A stretch of 46,975 nt of DNA from Pseudonocardia lacus (GCF_018531445.1 NZ_JAHDTH010000037.1:1-46975), one strand, 5' to 3'. Positions 1 through 8,746 are shown, counted from the first letter of the stretch. The notes: generated by a model not told the origin, from the letters alone. Numbers and translations are program-made.

Positions 1-891
1 TGGCCGCCGGCGACCGGGCCGGGCGCGCGCTCGGCGAACGACCCGGCCGATTCGCCGGCCGCCGTGGACGTGTTCGCGGCCCGGCTCCTGGACCGGCTCG
101 GCGGCACGGACGCCGCGCCCGGGCTGACCCTGCTGGCCGTCAGCCGGCCGGTCGTGTGGACCGGCGACTTCCACGTCGAGGTGCCCGCGGTGGCCACCGA
201 GCTCGCCCCGCTGCGGGCGGCTCTCACCGGCTGGCTGGAGGAGCTGGGCGCGACCGCGGAGACGGTCACCGCCGTGCCGCTGGTGGTCTCCGAGCTCGTG
301 AGCAACGCCGTCGAGCACGCCTACCCGCCCGACCGGCCGGGGCGGGTGGCGGTCGGCGCCGTCGTCGACGGCCAGTCGGGCCTGCTGGTGACGGTCACCG
401 ACCGCGGCACGTGGGCCGCCGAGCGGCCGCGCCCGGGCTACGGCCTGGCCGTGGCCCGGGAGCTGAGCGAGACGATGCGGGTCGCCACCGGGGACGACGG
501 CACCAGGGTCGAGGCGACGTTCGCGCTCTGCCACCCGACGGTCGCGCACCCGGCGGGCTCGCGGGCCGGGCTGCGCCCGGCCGTGTCCGCGGCGTTCGAG
601 GTGCAGGAGCCACCCGGCGGGCCGCCGGTCGTGCGGGTGCACGGCCCGCTGGACCTGCCGGTGGTCGACGAGCTGCGCTCGGCCCTGCTGCACTCGTCGG
701 GCGGGGGCACCCGCGCCGTCGTCCTCGACCTGACCGGTACGACCGGCATCGCCGGGTCGGGCGTGCGGCTGCTCTACGAGCTGGGCCGGTTCACCGACCC
801 GCCGCTGCGGGTGCGGGCGCCGGTCGGGTCGGTGGCGCACGGCGTGCTCACCGTGGCCGGGCTCGGCCACCTGCTGGTCGACGGGGTCTGA
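1..891 (+). CDS. Serine phosphatase / anti-sigma kinase / STAS multidomain protein, C-terminal part
   Basis: The frame is open from the left edge, so the N-terminus lies outside the window. The first ~50 visible codons (ending TLLAVSRPV) look like the last strand of an RsbU/SpoIIE PP2C phosphatase domain. Next comes an RsbW-type HATPase (about 160-540) with the N-box ELVSNAVEH and the ATP-lid glycine motif GYGLAVARELSE. A STAS anti-sigma-factor-antagonist domain follows (about 590-885) with the conserved core VVLDLTGTTGIAGSGVRLL. Such fusions are known in actinomycetes and combine the phosphatase, kinase and antagonist functions of partner-switching control of alternative sigma factors. The STAS serine normally phosphorylated is plausibly the S of AGSGV. 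Membrane or sensor domains, if any, would be upstream and are not visible. Confidence 0.85.
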   Translation, partial: WPPATGPGARSANDPADSPAAVDVFAARLLDRLGGTDAAPGLTLLAVSRPVVWTGDFHVEVPAVATELAPLRAALTGWLEELGATAETVTAVPLVVSELVSNAVEHAYPPDRPGRVAVGAVVDGQSGLLVTVTDRGTWAAERPRPGYGLAVARELSETMRVATGDDGTRVEATFALCHPTVAHPAGSRAGLRPAVSAAFEVQEPPGGPPVVRVHGPLDLPVVDELRSALLHSSGGGTRAVVLDLTGTTGIAGSGVRLLYELGRFTDPPLRVRAPVGSVAHGVLTVAGLGHLLVDGV

Positions 892-894
892 CCG

Positions 895-1344
895 CTACCC
901 CTTCTCGCGCTCGCGCGCCTTCGCGGTCTCGCGCGCGTTGGCCTTGCGGATCTCTTCGACCAGCTCGGCCTTGGTGTGCTTGGCCGCCGACGTGACCCCG
1001 ACCTCCTCGGCCACCTCCACCAGGTGCGCCTTGCTGGCCCGGGCGTTCACGCCCTCGGCGGTGTCCTTGGTCGAGCGGCGGTTCCGCGGGGCCGGGGTGG
1101 CGGCCTGGTCGTCGGAGGGGCCGTACTCCTCCTTGGGCTCCCAGTGGTCGCCGACCTTCTCGTGGGTGTGCTTGAGCGAGGAGAAGGCGGCGCGGTGGGC
1201 GCGCTCGGGGTCGTCGGGGTAGCTCTCCTCGGCCGACTCCAGCGTCTTCTTATAGGTCCGCACCGCCTTGTCGTCCGAGCGCGCGATCGTGGACGGGACG
1301 TCCTCGCGCATCCGCTCGGTCTCCTGCTTCTTCGTCCGCGCCAT
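895..1344 (-). CDS. ChaB-domain protein with Rho-N-like C-terminus
   Basis: A 149-residue, strongly charged protein. Residues ~10-75 match the ChaB pattern ([18 protein letters not shown], then [14 protein letters not shown]), and the end ([15 protein letters not shown]...[12 protein letters not shown]) resembles the helical Rho N-terminal fold seen in small DNA- or RNA-binding proteins. The start at 1344 is preceded by GGGAG at the right distance; the frame stays open 20 codons further upstream without a ribosome site. It is convergent with the phosphatase gene, 3 bases away. ChaB was named as a cation-transport regulator in E. coli, but its role in actinomycetes is unknown; in this group ChaB/Rho-N proteins are usually seen as stress-associated. 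I assign the family, not a function. Confidence 0.8.
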   Translation of the reverse strand: MARTKKQETERMREDVPSTIARSDDKAVRTYKKTLESAEESYPDDPERAHRAAFSSLKHTHEKVGDHWEPKEEYGPSDDQAATPAPRNRRSTKDTAEGVNARASKAHLVEVAEEVGVTSAAKHTKAELVEEIRKANARETAKAREREKG

Positions 1345-1457
1345 GGCCGCTCTCCCGTCGTCGGAAGCTGTGCCGCGGGCGTACCCGGCCGCCGCCCTGG
1401 CCACACCACGGTCGGCTGCGGGGGTTGACTGCGGGCGCGCGGGGAACGTCCCCGACC

Positions 1458-1973
1458 ATGGATGCCGAGATCGAGCTGACCGTCGACGGGCGGCGACGGC
1501 GGGTCAGCGTGGACACCCGCACGACCCTGCTCGACGCGCTGCGCCAGCGGTTGGCCGTGGCCAGCCCCAAGAAGGGCTGCGACCACGGCCAGTGCGGGGC
1601 GTGCACGGTGCTGCTCGACGGGCGCCGGGTGCTGAGCTGCCTCACCCTGGCCGTCGCCCAGGACGGCGCCGAGGTGACCACGGCCGACGGCCTGGCCGCC
1701 GAAGGGCCGCACCCGGTGCAGCGGGCGTTCCTCGACCACGACGCGTTCCAGTGCGGCTTCTGCACGCCCGGGCAGGTGTGCTCGGCGGTCGGGGCGCTGG
1801 ACGAGGCGGCGCGCGGCTGGCCGAGCGCCGTCACGACCGACGTCGCCGCCGAGCCGGAGCTCGACCGGGCCGAGATCGCCGAGCGGATGAGCGGGAACCT
1901 GTGCCGCTGCGGCGCCTACGCCCGGATCGTGGACGCCGTGCAGGCCGCCGGCCGGGACGGTGGCGCGCGGTGA
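1458..1973 (+). CDS. Aldehyde oxidoreductase, [2Fe-2S] subunit (PaoA/CoxS-like)
   Basis: A 171-residue small subunit of a xanthine-oxidase-family molybdenum hydroxylase. The plant-ferredoxin-type cluster is held by C41, C46, C49 and C61 ([16 protein letters not shown]), and the second, helical cluster by C99, C102, C149 and C151 ([16 protein letters not shown]). It passes electrons from the molybdenum site to FAD. E. coli PaoA carries a twin-arginine signal; none is visible here, so a cytoplasmic enzyme is likely. The next gene starts inside its stop codon (GTGA overlap), so the three subunits are probably translationally coupled. The ATG at 1458 begins the conserved region; an in-frame GTG/ATG choice slightly upstream cannot be excluded. 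Confidence 0.93.
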   Translation: MDAEIELTVDGRRRRVSVDTRTTLLDALRQRLAVASPKKGCDHGQCGACTVLLDGRRVLSCLTLAVAQDGAEVTTADGLAAEGPHPVQRAFLDHDAFQCGFCTPGQVCSAVGALDEAARGWPSAVTTDVAAEPELDRAEIAERMSGNLCRCGAYARIVDAVQAAGRDGGAR

Positions 1974-2968
1974 GGCCGCTGGACTACCGCGCCCCGGCGG
2001 ACGCGGCCGAGGCCGTCGCCGCGGTCGCCGAGCGCCCCGACGCGGCGTTCCTGGCCGGGGGCACCAACCTGGTCGACCACCTCAAGCTCGGCGTCGCCCG
2101 CCCCGGTCTGCTGGTCGACGTCACCTCGCTGGTGCCGGTCGAGATCACCGAGCAGGGCGGCGGGCTGAGCATCGGCGCCGGCGTGCGCAACGCCGACCTG
2201 GCCGCCGACCCGCGGGTGCGCCGGCGCTACCCGGTGCTGGCCCAGGCCCTGCTGGCCGGCGCGTCGGGGCAGCTGCGCAACATGGCCACCACCGGCGGCA
2301 ACCCGCTGCAGCGCACCCGCTGCGCCTACTTCCAGGACGTCAGCACGCCGTGCAACAAGCGCGAGCCGGGCTCGGGCTGCTCGGCGATCGGCGGGGTCAC
2401 CCGCCAGCACGCCATCCTGGGCGCCTCCGACGCCTGCATCGCCACGCACCCCTCGGACATGGCGGTCGCGCTGGCCGCGCTCGACGCGCGGGTACGCGTT
2501 CTCGGCCCCGGCGGAGACCGCACGATCCCCTTCGTCGACCTGCACCGGCTGCCCGGCGACGCGCCCGAGCGCGACACCGTGCTCGAGCACGGCGAGCTGA
2601 TCACCGCGATCGACCTGCCCGCCCTGCCGATGGCGGCCCGCTCGGCCTACCGCAAGGTGCGCGACCGCGCGTCCTACGCGTTCGCGCTGGTCTCGGTGGC
2701 CGCGGCCGTCGACGTCGCCGGCGGCGTGGTGCGCGACGCGCGGATCGCACTCGGCGGGGTCGCGCACAAGCCGTGGCGGGCGCACCGGGCCGAGGACGCC
2801 CTGCGCGGCGCGACCACCACCGACGACAGCTACCGCGCCGCCGCCGAGGCCGAGCTGGCCGACGCCGTCGCGCAGCCCGGCGTCGACGGCGGGAACGCCT
2901 TCAAGATCCCGCTGCTCACCCGCACGCTGGTCGCCACCCTGCGCGACCTCGCCACCGAGGAGGCCTGA
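1970..2968 (+). CDS. Aldehyde oxidoreductase, FAD subunit with extra Fe-S insertion (PaoB-like)
   Basis: A 332-residue FAD-binding medium subunit starting at a GTG that overlaps the previous stop. The FAD-binding loop is [11 protein letters not shown] (~29-39), with a second contact around [13 protein letters not shown]. Four cysteines at residues 118, 128, 137 and 156 ([33 protein letters not shown]) match the insertion that in E. coli PaoB (YagS) binds a [4Fe-4S] cluster. This insertion separates PaoABC-type enzymes from ordinary CO dehydrogenase or xanthine dehydrogenase medium subunits, which is why I prefer aldehyde oxidoreductase as the call. The C-terminal CO-dehydrogenase flavoprotein domain runs to the end. 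The large-subunit ATG overlaps the stop codon. Confidence 0.92.
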   Translation: MRPLDYRAPADAAEAVAAVAERPDAAFLAGGTNLVDHLKLGVARPGLLVDVTSLVPVEITEQGGGLSIGAGVRNADLAADPRVRRRYPVLAQALLAGASGQLRNMATTGGNPLQRTRCAYFQDVSTPCNKREPGSGCSAIGGVTRQHAILGASDACIATHPSDMAVALAALDARVRVLGPGGDRTIPFVDLHRLPGDAPERDTVLEHGELITAIDLPALPMAARSAYRKVRDRASYAFALVSVAAAVDVAGGVVRDARIALGGVAHKPWRAHRAEDALRGATTTDDSYRAAAEAELADAVAQPGVDGGNAFKIPLLTRTLVATLRDLATEEA

Positions 2969-5067
2969 TGGCCCCCCCCGTGCAGCCCCGCGAGATGGGC
3001 CGCGACCTGGCCCGCCGAGACGGCCCCGACAAGGTCCGCGGGCTGGCCACCTACGCCGACGAGACGCCCGTCGTCGCCCCGCTCTACTGCGCCATCGTGC
3101 AGGCCACCATCGGCCGCGGCGCGGTGACCGGGATCGACGCCGACGTCGCCGCGGCGCTCGACGGCGTCGTCGCGGTGCTCACCCCCGACGGCGCCGAGCG
3201 CCTGGCCGACACCGAGGACGCCGAGCTGGCCGTGCTCCAGTCCGCCGACGTGGCGTTCCGCGGGCAGGTCGTGGCCGCCGTGCTGGCCGAGACGTTCGAG
3301 GTGGCCCGCGAAGCGGCCGACCTCGTCGCGGTGACCTACCGCGACGACGGCCACGACGTGCGGCTCAGCCCCGACCGCGACGACCTGTACACGCCGGAGT
3401 CGGTCAACCCCGGCTACCCGACCGACACGCACGAGGGCGACGTCGCCGCGGCGATGGCGACCGCGCCGGTGACGGTGGAGCGCACCTACACGACGGCGAT
3501 GTACCACAACAACCCGATGGAACCGCACGCCACGACGGCCCGGTGGGATACGTCCGGGGGCGGCCACCTGACGCTGTGGGACTCCACGCAGGGCGTGCAC
3601 CCGACCCGGAAGACCGTCGCGACGGTGTTCGGGCTGGACCCCCACCAGGTGCGGGTCGTGTGCCCCTACGTCGGCGGCGGCTTCGGGTCCAAGGGCACCC
3701 CGCACGTCAACGTCGTGCTCGCGGCCCTCGCCGCGCGGGCGGTGCCCGGCCGCCCGGTGCGCCTGGCGCTCACCCGCCAGCAGATGTTCGCGCTGGCCGG
3801 CTACCGCACCCCGACCGTGCAGCGGATGCAGCTCGCCGCCGAGCGCGACGGGCGGCTGACCGCGATCGCGATCGACGTCGTCGAGCAGACCTCCCGGATC
3901 AAGGAGTTCGCCGAGCAGACCGGCGTGCCGACCCGCACCATGTACGCCGCGCCGAACCGGCGCACCACCCACCGGCTCGCCGCGCTGGACGTGCCGGTGC
4001 CGTCCTGGATGCGCGCCCCCGGCGAGTGCCCGGGGATGTTCGGCCCGGAGGTCGCCCTCGACGAGCTGGCCGAGCGGCTCGGCATGGACCCCGTCGAGCT
4101 GCGGATCCGCAACGAGCCCGAGGTCGACACGGAGACCGGCAAGCCGTTCTCCAGCCGCAACCTGGTGGCCTGCCTGCGCGAGGGCGCGCGCCGCTTCGGC
4201 TGGGCCGACCGCGATCCCCGCCCGGGGATCCGCCGCCACGGCGACTGGCTCGTCGGCACCGGGGTGGCCTCGTCGGTCTACCCGACGATGGCGATGGCCT
4301 CGTCCACCGCGCGGGTGCGCTTCGCCGGCGGCCGCTACACCGTGACGATCGGTGCCGCCGACCTGGGCACCGGCTCCTCGACCGTGCTCCCGCAGATCGC
4401 GGCGGACGCGCTGGGGGTCGCGGTCGGCGACGTCGACGTGCTGATCGGCGACACCGCCCACCCCGAGGCGTCCGTGGCCGGCGGCTCGTCGGGCACCGCG
4501 ACCTGGGGATCGGCGATCGTCGAGGCGGCCGGCGCGTTCCGCGACAAGTTCGGGGCGCAACCGCCCGACGACGCCGAGGCCGAGGGCTCGATCCAGCCCA
4601 ACGAGGCCACGGAGCGGTACGCGATGTCGGCCTTCGGCGCGCAGTTCGCCGAGGTCGCGGTGCACGCCGACACCGGGGAGGTGCGGGTGCCGCGGCTGTA
4701 CGGGGTGTTCGCCGCCGGGCGCATCCTCAACCCCCGCACCGCGCGGTCGCAGCTGGTGGGCGGCATGACGATGGGGCTGTCGATGGCCCTGCACGAGCAG
4801 AGCCTCGTCGACCCGCGGTTCGGCCACGTCGTCAACCACGACCTGGCCGAGTACCACATCGCGAGCTGCGCCGACGTCGCCGACCTGCAGGCGCACTGGA
4901 TCGACGAGCGGGACCCGCACGTCAACCCGATGGGCGCCAAGGGCATCGGCGAGATCGGCATCGTCGGCACCGCGGCCGCGGTGGTCAACGCGGCCTGGCA
5001 CGCCACCGGCGTGCGGGTGCGCGACCTGCCGCTCACCCTCGACCGGGTGCTGGGCCTCACCGGCTGA
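2968..5067 (+). CDS. Aldehyde oxidoreductase, molybdenum-binding subunit (PaoC-like)
   Basis: A 699-residue large subunit binding the molybdopterin cofactor. The first ~110 residues are the a/b hammerhead domain; the rest is the molybdopterin-binding region, with the glycine loop PYVGGGFGSKG and the GxGE motif MGAKGIGEIG. In that motif E662 aligns with the catalytic base (E692 in E. coli PaoC). The substrate is probably an aldehyde (aromatic aldehydes for PaoABC), oxidised to the acid with water as oxygen donor. A PaoD/XdhC-type cofactor-insertion protein, usually encoded beside such enzymes, is absent from the window. Transcription likely ends at the hairpin at 5084-5148. Substrate specificity cannot be read from the sequence. 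Confidence 0.93.
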   Translation: MAPPVQPREMGRDLARRDGPDKVRGLATYADETPVVAPLYCAIVQATIGRGAVTGIDADVAAALDGVVAVLTPDGAERLADTEDAELAVLQSADVAFRGQVVAAVLAETFEVAREAADLVAVTYRDDGHDVRLSPDRDDLYTPESVNPGYPTDTHEGDVAAAMATAPVTVERTYTTAMYHNNPMEPHATTARWDTSGGGHLTLWDSTQGVHPTRKTVATVFGLDPHQVRVVCPYVGGGFGSKGTPHVNVVLAALAARAVPGRPVRLALTRQQMFALAGYRTPTVQRMQLAAERDGRLTAIAIDVVEQTSRIKEFAEQTGVPTRTMYAAPNRRTTHRLAALDVPVPSWMRAPGECPGMFGPEVALDELAERLGMDPVELRIRNEPEVDTETGKPFSSRNLVACLREGARRFGWADRDPRPGIRRHGDWLVGTGVASSVYPTMAMASSTARVRFAGGRYTVTIGAADLGTGSSTVLPQIAADALGVAVGDVDVLIGDTAHPEASVAGGSSGTATWGSAIVEAAGAFRDKFGAQPPDDAEAEGSIQPNEATERYAMSAFGAQFAEVAVHADTGEVRVPRLYGVFAAGRILNPRTARSQLVGGMTMGLSMALHEQSLVDPRFGHVVNHDLAEYHIASCADVADLQAHWIDERDPHVNPMGAKGIGEIGIVGTAAAVVNAAWHATGVRVRDLPLTLDRVLGLTG

Positions 5068-5083
5068 TCGGGCCGGCCCCCGA

Positions 5084-5148
5084 CCGTCGAGAACGAAGTT
5101 GTCGTGAATTTGGACCGGTCCAAATCACGACAACTTCGTTCTCGACGG
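5084..5148. repeat. Repeat family A, copy 1: long palindrome between convergent genes
   Basis: Arms of about 24 bp (core GTCGAGAACGAAGTTGTCG) flank a palindromic centre, ATTTGGACCGGTCCAAAT at 5108-5125; one unpaired A at 5107 is the only defect. It sits between the ends of the aldehyde oxidoreductase operon and clpP, so it could serve as a bidirectional terminator, although no T-tract follows. The same arm sequence recurs at 15003 with a compensated base change, so it is a dispersed element rather than a one-off terminator. Confidence 0.9.
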
Positions 5149-5150
5149 GG

Positions 5151-5768
5151 TCAGCTGGGGACGTCGGCGATCCGGGTGATCACGTGGTCGACGAGGCCGT
5201 AGTCGCGGGCCTCGGTCGCGGAGAACCAGCGGTCGCGGTCGAAGTCGGCCTCGATGCGCTCCACCGGCTGCCCCGTGTGCTGGGCGGTCAACTCGGCCAT
5301 CTCGCGCTTGAGCCGCTTGAGCCGCTGCGCCTGGATGACGATGTCGGACTCGCTGCCGCCGACCCCGGACGAGGGCTGGTGCATGAGGATCGAGGCCCGC
5401 GGCAGCGCGTAGCGCTTGCCGGGGGTGCCCGCCGAGAGCAGGAACTGCCCCATGGACGCGGCCATCCCGACGGCGTAGGTGGCGATGTCGCACTCGACGA
5501 AGTCCATCGTGTCCAGCACGGCCAGCCCGGCGCTGACCGAGCCGCCCGGCGAGTTGATGTGGAACGAGATGTCGGCCGTCGGGTCCTCGGCCGCGAGCAG
5601 CAGCAACTGCGCGCAGATGCGGTTGGCGATCTCGTCGTCGACCTCCTTCCCGAGCACGACGATCCGTTGGGCCAGCAGCCGGTCGTAGATCGAATCGCCC
5701 CACGACATCACGGGCGCGGGGGCCGCCGCTCGGGGGACGGACCGGTCGGGGGTGACGCGCACGGGCAT
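5151..5768 (-). CDS. clpP: ATP-dependent Clp protease proteolytic subunit (solitary ClpP paralogue)
   Basis: A 205-residue ClpP serine peptidase, which assembles as a 14-mer and degrades proteins unfolded by ClpX or ClpC. The triad is complete with canonical spacing: S105 (GMAASMGQ), H130 (ASILMHQPSSG) and D179 (DFDRDRWFSA). INSPGGSV and the ATEARDYGLVD end are also conserved. The N-terminus has ~20 extra residues (Pro/Ala/Arg-rich), possibly a propeptide. The start has AAAGGAAG upstream. The housekeeping actinobacterial arrangement is clpP1-clpP2 in tandem followed by clpX; here the gene stands alone, so it is more likely an accessory paralogue. I see no ClpX/ClpC gene in the window. Confidence 0.95.
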   Translation of the reverse strand: MPVRVTPDRSVPRAAAPAPVMSWGDSIYDRLLAQRIVVLGKEVDDEIANRICAQLLLLAAEDPTADISFHINSPGGSVSAGLAVLDTMDFVECDIATYAVGMAASMGQFLLSAGTPGKRYALPRASILMHQPSSGVGGSESDIVIQAQRLKRLKREMAELTAQHTGQPVERIEADFDRDRWFSATEARDYGLVDHVITRIADVPS

Positions 5769-5885
5769 CGCGACTTCCTTTCGCAGCGGGCGCCACCGCG
5801 GCGCCCGGCTGCAGTCTGTCCGCCCGCACCCCCCGCGACCTGCCGCTTTCGTCCTGGGCGGAATGTTCGCCGGGAGCGAAGCCGC

Positions 5886-6947
5886 TCAGCCGATGGCGGC
5901 GGCGTAGCCGGCGCCGTGGCCGTCGGCGCGGGCCACGACCCGACCGTCCTCGACGCGCACCGCGGTCTCCGTCGCGTCGCCGACCGCGGTCGCGCCGGTG
6001 GCCGCGGCGACCTCGCCGGACGCGTCGAGCACGAGCCGCAGCCGCGGCCACGCCCCCTCCGGCACCGCGGCGCGCAGGCAGCGGCGCAGGTCGGCGACGA
6101 CGAGCCGGGCCAGCGGCAGCAGCTCGGCGGGCTGGCCGCTGACCAGCACCGCCGTCACGTCCGCAGTGGGCGCGGCGCGCACCGCCTCCTCCACCGCGGC
6201 GAGGCGGTGCGTCCCCAGCACCGTGACGACGCCGTCGCCGGTGAGCCGCACGGGCTCACCGGTCAGCGAGTCCAGCACGGCAGGCGGCTGCCACGACTCG
6301 TCGACCGGGCGGGCCTTCGGCACGTACGGCAGGTGCGGCGGGTCCCACGTGTCGCGCAGGTCGACGTCGGCCAGCCGTTCGCAGCCGGCCACGACGTCGA
6401 AGGGCTCCACGAAGCCCGGCGCCGCGGCCGACAGCACGCTCGCGCCGTGCAGCGTGGTCAGCGCGGACTCGGCCACCCGCACCAGCCGCCGGGCCGGCGC
6501 GGGGCGCAGCCGCTCCAGCGCCAGCCCGAGCACCACCGCCTGCAGCCTGGTCAGCTGGGCGAACGGGATGCGGACCGCGGCGTCGGCGAGCACCTCCGGC
6601 AGCAGGTCGGAGCCCAGGGGCGCCGGCCCGCCGCGCTGCTCGACCGCCAGCGGCAGGTCGGCCAGCCACGCGGTGGCGAAGGCGGCCAGCGCCGAGCGCA
6701 CCGTGCGGCCCGCGTCCAGGTCGGGCAGGTCGGCGGGGCGCTCGGCGTCCTCGGCGAGGACGGTGAGGTAGAGCGCCCGCTTCCCGGGGAAGTTCGAGTA
6801 GACCGCGCCCCGGGTCAGCTCGGCGCGCTCCGCGATCGCGTCGATCTTGGCGTCGCGGAAGCCGCGCGCGGCGAACTCCGCCCGGGCCGCGGCGATCACC
6901 CTGGCCCGGTTGCGCTCCTGGGCCTGGGCCCTGCTGAGCCGGCTCAT
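5886..6947 (-). CDS. TetR-family regulator with C-terminal thioredoxin-fold-like domain
   Basis: A 353-residue protein, far longer than the usual ~200 for TetR. Residues ~8-55 are the TetR helix-turn-helix (ARVIAAARAEFAARGF, then LTRGAVYSNFPGKRALY). The middle (~60-215) fits a TetR ligand domain. The last ~120 residues (from VLDSLTGEPVRLTGDGVVTV) show the strand-helix pattern of a redoxin, including an ending VGDATETAVRVEDGRVVARADGHG like the cis-Pro/edge-strand region, but no Cys pair. The start is supported by GGGAG. It is divergent from the P450 gene, with a 7-7-7 dyad between them at 6996, so it probably represses itself and the P450. The redoxin assignment is by pattern only. Confidence 0.8.
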   Translation of the reverse strand: MSRLSRAQAQERNRARVIAAARAEFAARGFRDAKIDAIAERAELTRGAVYSNFPGKRALYLTVLAEDAERPADLPDLDAGRTVRSALAAFATAWLADLPLAVEQRGGPAPLGSDLLPEVLADAAVRIPFAQLTRLQAVVLGLALERLRPAPARRLVRVAESALTTLHGASVLSAAAPGFVEPFDVVAGCERLADVDLRDTWDPPHLPYVPKARPVDESWQPPAVLDSLTGEPVRLTGDGVVTVLGTHRLAAVEEAVRAAPTADVTAVLVSGQPAELLPLARLVVADLRRCLRAAVPEGAWPRLRLVLDASGEVAAATGATAVGDATETAVRVEDGRVVARADGHGAGYAAAIG

Positions 6948-6995
6948 CGCTCTCCCGCCGTTGCCTGCCGTCGACCGCCAAGATACCTTCACCAT

Positions 6996-7016
6996 TCAGA
7001 TGATGTGAACATCTGA
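6996..7016. promoter_or_regulatory. Candidate TetR operator between the regulator and the P450
   Basis: A perfect inverted repeat, TCAGATG (6996-7002), 7-base spacer, CATCTGA (7010-7016), in the 89-bp divergent gap. It lies upstream of the preferred P450 GTG and 49 bp from the regulator start, a suitable place to repress both. The dyad is seen; binding is inferred. Confidence 0.6.
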
Positions 7017-7036
7017 TGAGAACATCGGAGGCACCC

Positions 7037-8215
7037 GTGACCCTTCCCGAGATCGACTTCACCGACCCGGCCACCCTCACCGACCCGCCCGGCGTGCACG
7101 GGCGGGCGCGGGAGCGGTCGACCGTGGCCCGGCTGCTGATCCCCGGCATGCCGATGCACGCCGTGCTGCGCCACGAGCAGGCCAGGGCCCTGCTGACCGA
7201 TCCCCGGTTCGAGCTCAGCGGGATCCAGTACCAGCGCCCCGGCATCGACCCCGAGCTGGAGCCCTACATGCGCAGCCTCCAGGAGATGGACGGCGCCGAG
7301 CACAGCCGGCTGCGCCGCCTCGTCGCCCCGTCGTTCGGCGCCCGCAGCGCCGAGCGGGCCCGCCCGCGGGTCCGGCGCATCGTCGACGGGCTGCTCGACC
7401 AGGCCGCCGGCCCGGACCCGGTCGACCTGGTGACGGCGCTGGCCCGCCCGCTGCCGATGGCGGTGATCTGCGAGCTCGTCGGCATCCCGGAGGCCGACCG
7501 GCCCCGCTGGCACTCCTACGGCGAGGTGTTCGCGACCGGGCAGGGCGGGCGGCTCGGCGAGATCATCCCGGGGTTCGTGGCCGACGCGAAGGCCGCGCTC
7601 GCCCACCGGCGCGCCGAGCCCGGCGACGACCTGCTCTCCGAGCTGGTGCGGGCCCGCGCCGAGGACGGCGACCGGCTCACCGACGTCGAGATCGTCGCCC
7701 TGGTCTGGCAGGTCGTGCTGGCCGGGCAGACCCCGACCCACCTGGTCGCCAACGGCATCGCGCAGCTGCTCGCCCACCCCGACCAGCTGGCCGCCCTGCG
7801 CGCGGACCCCGGGCTGATGCCGGGTGCGGTGGAGGAGCTGATGCGCTGGTGCGGGCCGCAGCTGGTGAGCTTCCCGCGCTACGCCCGCGAGGACGCCGAG
7901 ATCGACGGCGTGCCGATCGCGGTGGGCGAGCCGGTGCTGGTCTCGATCGTGGCCGCCAACCGCGACCCCCGCGCGTTCGACGACCCCGAGACCCTCGACA
8001 TCACCCGTCGCCCCGGCCGCGCCGGGCACCTCGGCTTCGCCCACGGCCCGCACTTCTGCCTGGGCGCCGGCCTGGCCCGGACGCAGGCCGAGGTGGCGAT
8101 CGGCGCGCTGCTGGAGCGCTCCCCCGGACTCGCCCTGGCCGTGCCGGCCACGGAGGTGGCCTACGTCCCCGACCCGGCCACGTGGCGGCTGGCGGCGCTG
8201 CCCGTGCGGCTCTGA
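7037..8215 (+). CDS. Cytochrome P450
   Basis: A 392-residue soluble bacterial P450. Diagnostic motifs: I-helix AGQTPT (229-234, the variant of AGxxTT with an oxygen-activating Thr), ExxR at E267-R270 (EELMR), and the haem loop GFAHGPHFCLGAGLAR with axial Cys341. The GTG at 7037 is chosen because GGAGG lies 7 bases upstream; an in-frame ATG at 7016 would have no ribosome site and would overlap the operator-like dyad. Electrons would have to come from a ferredoxin and reductase encoded elsewhere; none is adjacent. The divergent TetR regulator suggests induction by a small molecule, possibly the substrate. The substrate cannot be deduced. Confidence 0.95.
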   Translation: MTLPEIDFTDPATLTDPPGVHGRARERSTVARLLIPGMPMHAVLRHEQARALLTDPRFELSGIQYQRPGIDPELEPYMRSLQEMDGAEHSRLRRLVAPSFGARSAERARPRVRRIVDGLLDQAAGPDPVDLVTALARPLPMAVICELVGIPEADRPRWHSYGEVFATGQGGRLGEIIPGFVADAKAALAHRRAEPGDDLLSELVRARAEDGDRLTDVEIVALVWQVVLAGQTPTHLVANGIAQLLAHPDQLAALRADPGLMPGAVEELMRWCGPQLVSFPRYAREDAEIDGVPIAVGEPVLVSIVAANRDPRAFDDPETLDITRRPGRAGHLGFAHGPHFCLGAGLARTQAEVAIGALLERSPGLALAVPATEVAYVPDPATWRLAALPVRL

Positions 8216-8218
8216 GGC

Positions 8219-8746
8219 TCAGCCGCCCGGCGCCCTCGCCGAGACGGCGAGGCCGCCGGGCTCGTCGCGGACGGCGACGTCGACGAACCCGTGCGCGCGC
8301 AGCGCCGTCGCGATCGGCGCGGTGATCCGCTCGGCCGGCTGCGGCCCGCCCGCGCCGTAGCAGACGTGCAGCGCCCCGCCCGGGCGCAGCGCGGCGGCGA
8401 GCATCCCCAGCTCGGTGGCCGCGGACCCGGTCCAGAACAGGTTGACGTCGATGGCGAAGGCGGCGTCGAGCTCACCGGTGGGCAGCTCCAGCTCGCGCAG
8501 AGCCGCCTGCCGCACCTCCAGCCGGCCCGCGGCCACGTGCTCGGCGTTGCGCTCGGCGGCCCGCCGCGTCGCCACCGCCGACCGGTCGACGGCGAGCAGG
8601 CGCCCGTCGCCCAGGCGCTCGCACACCAGCGCCGCGGCCACCCCGGGCCCCGACCCGATCTCCAGGATGCGCTGCCCCGGCGCCGGGTCGAGCAGGGCGA
8701 CCGCCCAGCGCACCCGATCCGGAACCGGCTGTCGGCTCGAACCCAC
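8219..8746 (-). CDS. Small SAM-dependent methyltransferase
   Basis: A 175-residue class I methyltransferase-like protein. The SAM-binding motif I, ILEIGSGPG, is at residues 27-35, the acidic residue ending strand 2 is D54 (LLAVDRS), and a post-motif LRPGGALHVCYG is present. I place the start at the GTG at 8746, with a G-rich ribosome site (GGGGGG) upstream; this leaves a short N-terminal helix (PVPDRVRWAVALL) before motif I. The open frame continues further upstream, but would overlap the microprotein gene on the other strand. It is convergent with the P450 gene, 3 bases apart. Substrate unknown; the fold assignment is firm, the function is not. Confidence 0.8.
   Translation of the reverse strand: MGSSRQPVPDRVRWAVALLDPAPGQRILEIGSGPGVAAALVCERLGDGRLLAVDRSAVATRRAAERNAEHVAAGRLEVRQAALRELELPTGELDAAFAIDVNLFWTGSAATELGMLAAALRPGGALHVCYGAGGPQPAERITAPIATALRAHGFVDVAVRDEPGGLAVSARAPGG

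Noticed and set aside
2830..5001. Long open minus-strand frame opposite the molybdenum subunit
   Set aside because: Its product is His/Arg/Gly-rich with no domain pattern; GC-rich codon bias keeps the antisense frame open.
5084..5148. Classical rho-independent terminator
   Set aside because: The stem fits, but there is no T-tract on either strand and the arm recurs elsewhere; a repeat family is the better description, with terminator as a possible role.
7016..7036. ATG at 7016 as the P450 start
   Set aside because: No ribosome site and it overlaps the dyad operator; GTG 7037 has GGAGG at the right spacing.
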